Made by a program: the position numbers and the translations under genes. Below, in pieces: positions 7,069 through 15,957 of a stretch of DNA of 21,432 bases; the first letter of the stretch is position 1; every line of letters begins with the position of its first letter. The notes beneath the pieces were generated by a model. The model saw nothing but the letters and a program-made list of their open reading frames with translations. It had not been told where the DNA came from and ran no database searches. This DNA is from a virus. Where the stretch lies: IMG/VR virus record IMGVR_UViG_3300048027_000032, positions 1 through 21,432 of that record; one strand, given 5' to 3'.

Positions 7069-9422
7069 TGGGTATGATAAGTTCTGCTATCCCCAACTTG
7101 ATACAAGGTGTATCGCAACAGTCTCCAGCTCTAAGATTATCATCTCAAGCTGAACAACAGGTTAATGCGTTCCCTTCTCTTGTTGAGGGTCTACAAAAGC
7201 GACCACCGCTAGAATACGTGGCTACAATGAGTAACTCCGCAACAACGGGGTCATTCACACATTTAATAAACAGAGATACAACAGAACGTTATTTTATGTT
7301 TATTAATGCTAGTAATCAGATATCTATCTATGACCTAGCTGGTAATCAGAAAACCGTTACTTACCCTAATGGTACTGCTTACCTAAACAGTACAACACCA
7401 GCTACTGATTTTAGAGCTGTTACAGTTGCTGATTATACATTCATTGTTAACTCAAAACAGACAACAGCAATGAGTACACAGCTAACCCCTACATATCCAT
7501 TTACAGGATTAATAGCTGTTAAACAGGGTGATTATAACCAAAGATTTACAGTATATCTTGATGGTAGTATTGCCGCTAACCACGTAACATCTGAGACTGA
7601 CCAAGTAGAAACTCGGACAGATGAAATTGCCACGGCATTAGCTTCAGCAATTAATGGTGTTTCTAACTTTTCAGCACAGGCTGATGGTTCAACAGTTGTT
7701 ATAACCAAGGCAGGTAATGCACCATTCGACCTAGCTACATATGATAGTTTAGGTGACACAGGTTTAAGTCCGACTATAGGTACAGTACAAAGATTTGATG
7801 ACCTACCTTCAAATGCTCCTGATGGTTATATAGCACACGTACAAGGTGATCAAACAAACGACTTTGATGATTACTATGTAAAGTTTGAAAGTGATAACGG
7901 AACACAAAATAAAATAGGTTCTGGTGTATGGATTGAATGGGCTAAACCTAACATAGAATACGAACTAAACGCCGCAACAATGCCACACCTTTTAATAAGA
8001 CAAGCAAATGGGACATTCACATTTGAACAAGCAAATTGGGGCGATAGAGCTGTAGGCGATGAAATATCCATAGCAAACCCATCATTCATAGGACAGAAAA
8101 TTACAGATGTATTCTTCTTTCAGAACCGCTTTGGAGTGTTGGCAGGTGAGAATGTTATTATGTCGAGGACTTCAGATTACTTTGATTTCTTTGCAACGAC
8201 TGCTAGAAGTCTTTTAGATAACGACCCAATAGACGTAGCGGCTAGTCACGTTAAAGTTTCTACATTGAAACACGCTGTGCCTTTTGACCGTAAATTATTA
8301 CTATTCTCTGATCAGACACAGTTCATTCTAAAGGGTGGTGATTTTATTACACCTAAGAATACATCTATAAGTCAAACAACTGAGTATGAAGCTAATACAG
8401 TTACAAGCCCTGTAAGTGCTGGTAGTGTTGTATATTTCCCTGCCAAGCGTGGTGGGTTCACATCGGTTAGAGAATATTATGTTGTTGATGATACAGATAG
8501 ATCAGACGCAACAGATATTACATCTCACGTAGCTAAGTATGTTCCTGACGGTGTTTATAAGTTAGCGGCTAGTACCGCTGAAAATGCATTAATTATGATG
8601 TCTTCTTTAGCTACAGATACAATATTCTTATATAAGTATCATTGGGCTGGGCGTGAGAAAATGCAATCGTCTTGGTCTAAATATACATTTGATAATAGTG
8701 AAGTATTAAATGCTGAATTTATAGAAAGCACATTATATGTTGTTTTAAATAAATCAGGTAAAACTCTACTAATGCAAATACATTTTGATGCTGGTCGAAG
8801 TGATACAGCTCAAGATTATGTAACTAGGCTAGATTATAGAGTTTCAAACCTAGAGGTTGGTAAGGCATACAATAGTGCAACCAATCAAACAACAATAACA
8901 ACACCATATTCTTTAACAAATCCAGTTGTAGTAACTAGAGGTACAAATCAAGGTACTGTGTTAACTAATATGAGCGCGTCAGGTACAACAATTATTGTAT
9001 CAGGTAATCACACATCAACAGAATTTTATGTAGGTGAACGTTACACAATGACTTATGAGTTCTCTGAGCCTACGCTTAAAGAACCTACAGCATCTGGCGG
9101 ACGTGTTGCGATTACTGGTGGACGACTGCAGATCAAACATTGGCTACTAAGATATCAAGATAGTGGTGATTTTAAGGTCAGCGTTATACAAAAACAAAAC
9201 TCACAAGCACAAGAATACATCTTTACAGGTCGTATTATTGGTGGTGGTTCTAACTTACTTGGCTCTACAGCATTAGATAGTGGAGACTTTAGGTTTCCAG
9301 TTATGTCTAAAGCTGAACGAATACGAGTATTAATAGAGAGTGATAGCCACCTACCCTGCCAATTCTTATCGGCAGAATGGGAAGGCAATATGCACCTCAG
9401 AAGTAGAAGAGTAAATGGATAA
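7068..9422 (+). CDS. Tail tubular protein B (T7 gp12-like nozzle)
   Basis: 784 residues (T7 gp12: 794). It forms the hexameric nozzle of the short tail. The N-terminus IPNLIQGVSQQSPALRL, then EGLQKRPPLEYV (about 39-50), is diagnostic. Other family features are the central FFQNRFGVLAGENVIMSRTSDYFDFF (about 349-374, broken here by family variation) and VVYFPAKRGGFTSVREYYV (about 457-475). The C-terminal CQFLSAEWEGNMHLRSRRV is also characteristic. AGGA (7057-7060) precedes the ATG. Its last eight bases overlap the next gene (ATGGATAA). Confidence 0.95.
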   Translation: MGMISSAIPNLIQGVSQQSPALRLSSQAEQQVNAFPSLVEGLQKRPPLEYVATMSNSATTGSFTHLINRDTTERYFMFINASNQISIYDLAGNQKTVTYPNGTAYLNSTTPATDFRAVTVADYTFIVNSKQTTAMSTQLTPTYPFTGLIAVKQGDYNQRFTVYLDGSIAANHVTSETDQVETRTDEIATALASAINGVSNFSAQADGSTVVITKAGNAPFDLATYDSLGDTGLSPTIGTVQRFDDLPSNAPDGYIAHVQGDQTNDFDDYYVKFESDNGTQNKIGSGVWIEWAKPNIEYELNAATMPHLLIRQANGTFTFEQANWGDRAVGDEISIANPSFIGQKITDVFFFQNRFGVLAGENVIMSRTSDYFDFFATTARSLLDNDPIDVAASHVKVSTLKHAVPFDRKLLLFSDQTQFILKGGDFITPKNTSISQTTEYEANTVTSPVSAGSVVYFPAKRGGFTSVREYYVVDDTDRSDATDITSHVAKYVPDGVYKLAASTAENALIMMSSLATDTIFLYKYHWAGREKMQSSWSKYTFDNSEVLNAEFIESTLYVVLNKSGKTLLMQIHFDAGRSDTAQDYVTRLDYRVSNLEVGKAYNSATNQTTITTPYSLTNPVVVTRGTNQGTVLTNMSASGTTIIVSGNHTSTEFYVGERYTMTYEFSEPTLKEPTASGGRVAITGGRLQIKHWLLRYQDSGDFKVSVIQKQNSQAQEYIFTGRIIGGGSNLLGSTALDSGDFRFPVMSKAERIRVLIESDSHLPCQFLSAEWEGNMHLRSRRVNG

Positions 9423-9888
9423 TAAACTACTAACACCAACAACGGTGGAAGATGTAGATTTTATCGCTCCTAAATTAAGACAAGCAGATTATGAAGAATG
9501 TAAAGCGGCAACAGGTAATGAGCCTCTAGGCGTTCTTCATAATGGCCTTGATATAGGAGACATAACACTAACCCTACGTTCACCTAATGGTGAGCGTGTG
9601 GGTCTGTGTGGTGTGGTAAAATCTGATTTAGAAAACGCAGGGGTCGTCTGGATGTGCGCTACAGATGACATCTATCAATACCAGATGACTTTCTTGCGAA
9701 ACAGTAAAGAAGCTTTGGCCTACTTAGGTCAAGACTATTCATTACTATATAACTGTGTAGATGCCCGAAACACTGTCCATATGAAATGGCTTGATTGGAT
9801 GGGCTTTACGTTCATCAACAAGCACGAAAACTACGGGGCTGAAAGCAGACCCTTTTACGAATTTGTAAGGATTAATAAAAATGTGTGA
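9415..9888 (+). CDS. Internal virion protein, GNAT-like (T7 gp13-like)
   Basis: 157 residues (T7 gp13: 138). In T7, gp13 is needed for virion morphogenesis, and such proteins share a GNAT acetyltransferase-like fold. The pattern here matches: an N-terminal part (VEDVDFIAPKLRQADYEECK) and LGVLHNGLDIGDITLTL, then a core strand ERVGLCGVV, VVWMCATDD, and a C-terminal NTVHMKWLDWMGFTFINKHE, which is the usual GNAT end and matches the T7 gp13 ending. Whether it binds acetyl-CoA is unclear. No classic Q/RxxGxG/A loop is evident, which suggests a structural role. It overlaps both neighbours by 8 nt. Confidence 0.82.
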   Translation: MDNKLLTPTTVEDVDFIAPKLRQADYEECKAATGNEPLGVLHNGLDIGDITLTLRSPNGERVGLCGVVKSDLENAGVVWMCATDDIYQYQMTFLRNSKEALAYLGQDYSLLYNCVDARNTVHMKWLDWMGFTFINKHENYGAESRPFYEFVRINKNV

Positions 9889-10393
9889 CCCAGCAACCAT
9901 AATGACTGCCCTAAAAGTAGGTGGTGCAGTAATGGAACAAAAAGCAAAAGCAGACCAAGCGGCGGCAGTCGCTAAAGCCTCTAAAGACGCTTACTTTATA
10001 AAGAGCAAGCAATCGAACTTACGCCTATTACAAGAACAAAATAAAGCATCTGAGATAAAACAAGATGCTGATTTAAAAGCCATGAAAGCACAAGGGACAG
10101 CGTTAGCTGTAGCTGGTGGTTCTGGGGTTCAAGGTAGAAACGTTGACCAGCTTATAAATGATTTTGAACGTTCTGAAGGCATAATGACAGCGAGAGTTGA
10201 TAGTCAACTTAAAGGTATGCAAGCTCAGAACGAAATGGATAAACTCGCTTTCCAATCTGAAGCACAAAACAGAATAAACTCAAACCCACCACCAAGCTTT
10301 GCTGAAAGTCTATTTGCAGTCGCAGAACCTTTAGCAAACTATAAGTTGGATATGGATGAGAAAAACGCTCAACGAACATTCGATATAGGATAG
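9881..10393 (+). CDS. Internal virion protein B (T7 gp14-like)
   Basis: 170 residues (T7 gp14: 196). In T7 this core protein is ejected first and forms the outer-membrane pore for DNA entry. The start MCDPATIMTALKVGGAVMEQ is typical. A long Ala/Lys/Gln-rich helical region (about 20-75) is followed by LAVAGGSGVQGRNVDQLIND (about 74-93), FERSEGIMTARVDSQL and a C-terminal helix. The position between gp13- and gp15-like genes supports the call more than sequence alone would. AAGGA (9867-9871) precedes the ATG, and the first 8 nt overlap the previous gene. The next gene follows after 9 nt with AGGAG. Confidence 0.85.
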   Translation: MCDPATIMTALKVGGAVMEQKAKADQAAAVAKASKDAYFIKSKQSNLRLLQEQNKASEIKQDADLKAMKAQGTALAVAGGSGVQGRNVDQLINDFERSEGIMTARVDSQLKGMQAQNEMDKLAFQSEAQNRINSNPPPSFAESLFAVAEPLANYKLDMDEKNAQRTFDIG

Positions 10394-10402
10394 GAGAATA
10401 AT

Positions 10403-12043
10403 ATGGCACGACCAGTAGTGGGTAATCCATTCGAAAACCAAATACCAAATACATCTCCTACTGCTAGAGTTGTAGAGACATATGTACAACCAGTTAAGAA
10501 TAACGACTTCGCTAAGTTAACAGAAATGTTAAACCGTTTAGACCCAAAGGTTAAACGTAACGAAGAGAATAATCAAAAACGTGCAGATGAAACAGCGTAC
10601 AAAGAAGGTACGAGATTATATCAAGAAAACAGAATTGCTATGGGCGAAGCTGTTAAAGAAGGTCTAATACCAGAAGGTGCAAGTCCTTATTTAAGAAAAG
10701 GTTATCGTGAGTCACAGATGAACACGTTAGCCATGAGATATACAGGTGAACTAGAGGCCGCATTAGCGTCTGAAAACCTACATCATAACGACGACCCTAA
10801 TGTAGTTAATAAATTTATTAGTGATTTCCAAGCTGATTTCGTAGAAGCAAATGGTATGTCACAATTCTCTGACGCAGAAATGGCAACTAACTTTGGTACG
10901 TCAGCGGCTAAAGCAGAAGAATTATTTAGACAATCTTGGCAGAATAAACATATCGAATGGCAGAAAGAAGAGAACTACAAACAACTTGGTAACGAGGTAT
11001 ATGAAGCTGTCTCTACTATGCTTACTGATGATATGGATGAAGTATCCTATATGACAAACCGTGGGATGTTTGGTGTGTGGTTAGAAGAAACAGCCGCCAA
11101 ATATTCAGTAAACGGTGCAAACAACGCTAAAGTATTAGACACAATAATTGATGCTGTTGGTATGCACGTACAAGAAACTGGTGATTTAGAAGTCTTAGAG
11201 GTTTTTAAAGACACTAAATTTGGTACAGATTTTGTAGGTAATTCTTTATATTATAAGAAAAAAGAAAACGCGATTATAACTAAATCTATACAGATAGAGA
11301 ACGCTAGGATTGCTAGAGAAGAAAAACTATTAGATAAAGAAAATGAAGTAATTCGTGCAAACTCCGCACAATTCCTTATTGATTATATTAACGACCCAAC
11401 ACCAGAAAATGAAACAATTTTAAGAGGTCAAATATTTAAATTAAGGATGTCGTCTGAAGAGAAAAACACTTCATTAGCAATATCTTACAACAATACTTTA
11501 AAGTCAATCGAGAAAGCTCAACAACTTGGTGGACAAAATAAAACTGCAGAAAGCGAACTAAATTTAGATGCGGCTTTAAGTAAAGCTAAAACCTATGAAG
11601 AAGCTTCTGATATTATTTTAAGATACGCAGAAGACGGTAAGGTTACTGTAGAAGGTGTTAACGCCAAACTAAATATCTGGAAATCTCAATATAACCCTGA
11701 GTTAGACGATAAACTTAATTTAGATTTTGTAGGTCAATCTGTAGAATCTGATTTGTTAAAAGACATACAGCAAATGTTTAAAGGTAACATGGAAGACTTT
11801 GATGACGCTAGACATCAGAGAGCAATCCAAGTTGGCTCAGAATACAGGCAATTCGTGAGAATAGGTGTTGAAAAGTTCATAAAAGATAATGGCGGTAGAT
11901 TTCCTAGTACCATTGAGAGGGACGAAATCACAATGAACGTATTTAGAGTATTAGTAGATAAATACGCAAATGTTTTAGAGAAATTAAGCGATGCAGTTAT
12001 GACAACTGGAACTAGCAATATTCCAGAAAACCTCAATAACTAA
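10403..12043 (+). CDS. Internal virion protein C (T7 gp15-like)
   Basis: 546 residues, shorter than T7 gp15 (747). In T7, gp15 forms the periplasmic conduit with gp16 during ejection. The sequence is almost wholly helical and charged with no membrane segment, as expected. Notable stretches are a start with ARPVVGNPFENQIPNTSP, NNQKRADETAYKEGTRLYQ (about 55-73), SEEKNTSLAISYNNTLKSIE (about 350-370) and RHQRAIQVGSEYRQFVRIGV (about 470-489). The call rests on order (after gp14-like, before gp16-like), size class and composition. AGGAG (10392-10396) gives a good start. The next gene begins 15 nt after the stop. Confidence 0.82.
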   Translation: MARPVVGNPFENQIPNTSPTARVVETYVQPVKNNDFAKLTEMLNRLDPKVKRNEENNQKRADETAYKEGTRLYQENRIAMGEAVKEGLIPEGASPYLRKGYRESQMNTLAMRYTGELEAALASENLHHNDDPNVVNKFISDFQADFVEANGMSQFSDAEMATNFGTSAAKAEELFRQSWQNKHIEWQKEENYKQLGNEVYEAVSTMLTDDMDEVSYMTNRGMFGVWLEETAAKYSVNGANNAKVLDTIIDAVGMHVQETGDLEVLEVFKDTKFGTDFVGNSLYYKKKENAIITKSIQIENARIAREEKLLDKENEVIRANSAQFLIDYINDPTPENETILRGQIFKLRMSSEEKNTSLAISYNNTLKSIEKAQQLGGQNKTAESELNLDAALSKAKTYEEASDIILRYAEDGKVTVEGVNAKLNIWKSQYNPELDDKLNLDFVGQSVESDLLKDIQQMFKGNMEDFDDARHQRAIQVGSEYRQFVRIGVEKFIKDNGGRFPSTIERDEITMNVFRVLVDKYANVLEKLSDAVMTTGTSNIPENLNN

Positions 12044-12058
12044 TAGAAAGATTATAAA

Positions 12059-15000
12059 ATGGAAGAAGAAGAATTCAAAGACGCACAACAGCGTCTTAAA
12101 GGCGGCTTGCTGTCTTCTACAGACTTCATATCCAAATACGGTCAGGATAAATATAATTCGACTATTGGTGTTATTGAGGCAGTACAGGAGACTAATGTTG
12201 TAGAAGCCGAACCAGAAGGTACTGGCTTCTTTGGTACTCTTGCCGACATGGGCGAAGGTATCTTAAACGGTATCGAAGGAGCTATCAACGAAACAGCACA
12301 GACAGTTAATAGTGCTGGCGAGTGGGTGGAAGATAAGCTTGGTACAGGTCGTTTAGTCTGGGAAGACAATGACGGTGATGGTAAAGCTGATAGTATGATA
12401 CCTACCTACTGGGATAGGGAAAAGGTTGTAGCTAACAAAGATAAGCTAGATCAAGACATTATCACTAAAGCTGTAGAAAACTTAAACATTATTGATGACG
12501 AACGTGAAACCATGATTGGTGGTTTTACTGAAGGTATCTCACAGTTTGTTACAGGATTTGTTGCACTTGGTGGAGCAAAGACTTTTGTTGGTGCAATGCT
12601 TAAAGGTGGTATCGTTGATGCTACTGTGTTTGACCCATATGAAGCTAACATATCATCTCTTATTGAAGATAGCTTTTTAGCGAACCCAATAACTGAAGCA
12701 CTTGAAATGGATGTAGACGCACCCGAATGGGAGAACCGCCTACGAAATTCTATTGAAGGTGGTGTTACTGGACTAGCTTTAGAAGGTATTATTAAAGGTG
12801 TTAAGTTCTATATGCTTGGCGGTAAAGCTAAAGCAGAGATAAAGAAACTAGGTAAAGTATCTGATGAAACAGCGGCTAAACTAGATGAAACACACGCAGA
12901 GTTAAATGAAATAGAAACTCAAAGCGGTAAACCTGATAAGCTTGTAGCTAATGATGATGGTACACTTGAAGCACCTGATGGTACTAAATTTAAGCCTAAT
13001 GAAGCTGGTGATGATCTAGTAGAAGTCCCTAAGACAGAAGCTGAGATTAAAGCTGAAAACGAATTGAATGCTAAAACAGCGGAAGCGTTAGCGTCAGACG
13101 ACCCTGCAAAAGCAATGAGTGAGCTAGATATCCCTGCAAATGCTAAAGCAGATGTAGAGATAAAGACATCTGATGAAGCAAAGAGTGAGATACTACAGGC
13201 ACAAGTAGAGCCTAAAGTAATCAAGCCAAAAGCTAAAGTTCCTTTAATTAAGAAAGAAGACTTTGAAAAAGCTTTATCAAGAGCATTTGAGAGTGGTGAC
13301 ACTGAATTAGTATCTATTGAAGATGGTGCATTCTTTAACTCAAGAAATATGAACCAGCCGATTGAGGGTGCTAAGATTCTTGAAGAATTCACAACTGTAC
13401 TGAGAGAGTCTAAAACATTCAAAAAGATGAAGCTAGATAAGCCTCAAACACTTGATGATGTACATAGAGGCGCAATTAAATATATCGCAGATGCTTCTGG
13501 CACAAACCCTAACAACATCATTAAAGAACTAAATATCACTGAAACAATCACAAGAGATTTATCTGAGAAGATAGTTGCAGGTAAATTTGCTATACAATCT
13601 ATGAGTGACGAAGTTGGTAGACTTTCAAAAGAACTGACTGAAAAGAAAGAACTTGGCACACTTACAGAAGTCGATGAAAATAAGTTTGTAGATATGATGC
13701 AAGCAACTATGGAAGTAGTAGCAAACGTTAAGTCACTACAAACATCAGCGGCTAGAGCAACAAGCGCAGGTAGAGTTGTCACTGACAATTCTCTTGGTAC
13801 TGACTTTGTAAATAGAGTTGATATGTTTGGTGGTAGTGAGAAGGTAAGAAAACTAGCTCAAGAATTATCTAAAGTTACTAACAGTAAACAGCGTACCAAG
13901 ACTATATTTAAAGCGGCAGAACGTAAGTGGTTACGTGTTCTAAATGAATATTGGATTAACTCTATTTTAAGTGGTCCGACTACACATATGCTCAATATGA
14001 CTTCAAACAGTGTTAACCTTATGATGAGACCTGCAGAACGCGCAGTAGGTGCGGTTTTAAGTGGAAACTTAAAAGAAGCTAAGACCGCAATGAAGATGTA
14101 TACATATTATATATCTAACTTTTCTGATGCCATACAATTAGCGGCTAGGTCTGGCTACAACATGAAGCCTATACTAGATGAAAGTGTTAAGGTTGATAAC
14201 GCAATGCAAGGTACTAACCCCCGTGCAATATCATCTGAATACCTTGGAGTTAAGAGTGGGACGTTAGACATACTAGGCAAAGCGTTAACTATACCATCTC
14301 GTATGTTAGGAGCTGAAGATGAATTCTTTAAGCAACTTTCTTACAGGTCACATCTACAAGCTAAGATAGCTACTGACGCGGCTTACATGGATATCAAAGA
14401 TATTCAAAAAGCTGGATTTAATACACGACGTGAGTGGATTGAAGATACGTTTGAAAAAGCATTTGTCACAAAGATAGATGCTGAAGAAGCTTGGTCGGAT
14501 GCTGTTATAACTCGCAGAGTTGTAGACGACCCTAAAGTTAAAGAGAAGTTCATTGAGAATGCTATTGGTTCTGCTAACAAGAATAGTAGTTATTCATCAG
14601 CGGCGTTGCTAGAAGCTAGACAGGCTACATTTACACAGCCACTAGAAAAAGGAACATTCTCTGGAAACTTCCAAGGGTTTGTAAATAAACACCCGTTAAT
14701 GAGACAGTTAACACCGTTCATTCAAACACCAATGAATATCTTAAACCAAGCTATAGATAGAACACCAGCGTTTAATCTATTAAGAAAGCAGTACAAAGAT
14801 GAATGGAATAACGCTGACCCATCTATAAGAGCGCAAGCTAGAGGTAAGATGGCTATGGGTATTGCTATTTATGGTACTCTATCGGCTCTCGCCCTTAATA
14901 ATAAGCTATCTGGAGGTGGTCCGACTGACCCAAAACTAGCTAAATTATGGCGTGAATCAAAGGATTGGCAACCATACTCAATTAACTTTGGTACAGATGA

Positions 15001-15904
15001 AAAGCCTTACTGGGTTAGTTATGCTCGATTAGACCCTTGGACTACATCGTTTGGTATCGTAGCCGATATCAATGAAATGATTGTAGCAGGTCAAATGGCA
15101 GATAACGATGCAACAGACCTAATGGCTATGTTTGTAGCGGCGGCAGGTAATAACATCGTATCTAAAACATACCTACAAGGTATCTCTGATACAGTAAGCT
15201 TAATGAATTCTAAAGATAGTCCTTGGGAAATTGAGAACTTCTTTAAGCAACGAATGGCATCATTACTACCGTTATCTAGTCTTACAAACCAGACAGGTAA
15301 CATGAATGATGAATATTTACGTGACACTCGTAGCTACTTAGATAAGCTTAGAAAGCAATCAGGAATTGGTCGTGATGGTCTTACTATCAAATACAGTTGG
15401 ATAGACGGACAGCCTTTAGACACACCTGATAGACTTAAAGGTTTCGTACATATTACCAAAAAAGGTCTTGAAGAGAAAGATGTTGGCACAGCTTTAATTA
15501 ACAAAGAAATGCGTAAATTAGGTTATAGATTTCAAGGTGCAACCAGAAAAGTAAAAGGCGTAGAGCTTACTGCAGATCAGGTAGAACGTTGGAATCAATT
15601 AATGGGTTCAATGAAATCTGGCTCAAGAACTTTAAATGAAAAACTACAAAGAGTTATCAAAAGCAAAAAATACAATAAAGACGGTGAAGATTACGGTCTA
15701 GTATCAGCTTCAGAAAGTCACAGGGTAGCTATGCTTAATAGAGAAATTAAGCGTTACAGGGATAAAGCGTTAAGACAGTTAATGAAAGAATATCCAGTTA
15801 TACGTGAGCAAACAAAGGCTTACAGGAAGTTCCTAAGAAACAGTCAGCGTAATAAACCTGCAGTAAAACCAGAGACAATTCTGGATAATCTAAGACTCGA
15901 TTAA
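12059..15904 (+). CDS. Internal virion protein D, large ejection protein (T7 gp16-like)
   Basis: 1281 residues (T7 gp16: 1318), the largest gene here. It should line the inner-membrane part of the ejection channel. The N-terminus holds a calcium-loop-like DNDGDGKAD (residues 103-111) and a Gly-rich hydrophobic stretch (about 152-190). A long acidic, Ala/Lys/Glu-rich helical region (about 255-400) follows. The conserved core is near SILSGPTTHMLNMTSN (about 640-655), and a hydrophobic segment MGIAIYGTLSALAL lies near 931-945. After it come YWVSYARLDPWTTSFGIVAD (about 983-1002) and a very basic C-terminus. T7 gp16 carries a lytic transglycosylase domain at its N-terminus; I see none here. The Shine-Dalgarno is weak (AGAAAG). 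Confidence 0.85.
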   Translation: MEEEEFKDAQQRLKGGLLSSTDFISKYGQDKYNSTIGVIEAVQETNVVEAEPEGTGFFGTLADMGEGILNGIEGAINETAQTVNSAGEWVEDKLGTGRLVWEDNDGDGKADSMIPTYWDREKVVANKDKLDQDIITKAVENLNIIDDERETMIGGFTEGISQFVTGFVALGGAKTFVGAMLKGGIVDATVFDPYEANISSLIEDSFLANPITEALEMDVDAPEWENRLRNSIEGGVTGLALEGIIKGVKFYMLGGKAKAEIKKLGKVSDETAAKLDETHAELNEIETQSGKPDKLVANDDGTLEAPDGTKFKPNEAGDDLVEVPKTEAEIKAENELNAKTAEALASDDPAKAMSELDIPANAKADVEIKTSDEAKSEILQAQVEPKVIKPKAKVPLIKKEDFEKALSRAFESGDTELVSIEDGAFFNSRNMNQPIEGAKILEEFTTVLRESKTFKKMKLDKPQTLDDVHRGAIKYIADASGTNPNNIIKELNITETITRDLSEKIVAGKFAIQSMSDEVGRLSKELTEKKELGTLTEVDENKFVDMMQATMEVVANVKSLQTSAARATSAGRVVTDNSLGTDFVNRVDMFGGSEKVRKLAQELSKVTNSKQRTKTIFKAAERKWLRVLNEYWINSILSGPTTHMLNMTSNSVNLMMRPAERAVGAVLSGNLKEAKTAMKMYTYYISNFSDAIQLAARSGYNMKPILDESVKVDNAMQGTNPRAISSEYLGVKSGTLDILGKALTIPSRMLGAEDEFFKQLSYRSHLQAKIATDAAYMDIKDIQKAGFNTRREWIEDTFEKAFVTKIDAEEAWSDAVITRRVVDDPKVKEKFIENAIGSANKNSSYSSAALLEARQATFTQPLEKGTFSGNFQGFVNKHPLMRQLTPFIQTPMNILNQAIDRTPAFNLLRKQYKDEWNNADPSIRAQARGKMAMGIAIYGTLSALALNNKLSGGGPTDPKLAKLWRESKDWQPYSINFGTDEKPYWVSYARLDPWTTSFGIVADINEMIVAGQMADNDATDLMAMFVAAAGNNIVSKTYLQGISDTVSLMNSKDSPWEIENFFKQRMASLLPLSSLTNQTGNMNDEYLRDTRSYLDKLRKQSGIGRDGLTIKYSWIDGQPLDTPDRLKGFVHITKKGLEEKDVGTALINKEMRKLGYRFQGATRKVKGVELTADQVERWNQLMGSMKSGSRTLNEKLQRVIKSKKYNKDGEDYGLVSASESHRVAMLNREIKRYRDKALRQLMKEYPVIREQTKAYRKFLRNSQRNKPAVKPETILDNLRLD

Positions 15905-15914
15905 CAACTACAAC

Positions 15915-15940
15915 GGCCTCGCTTCGGCGAGGTCTTATTA
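15915..15940 (+). terminator. UUCG-loop terminator between ejection and fibre genes
   Basis: GGCCTCGC (15915-15922) pairs with GCGAGGTC (15927-15934) around a TTCG tetraloop. This gives eight pairs, one of them G-U, followed by TTATTA. The stem is very stable but the T tract is imperfect, so it may terminate only partly. It lies 11 nt after the gp16-like stop and ahead of the fibre Shine-Dalgarno. Confidence 0.75.
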
Positions 15941-15957
15941 CAATATAGGAGATATGG

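Noticed and set aside
12919-13422. 167-codon minus-strand ORF
   Set aside because: Antisense shadow of the Ala/Lys/Glu-rich region of the gp16-like gene, with biased Ser/Leu composition and no Shine-Dalgarno.
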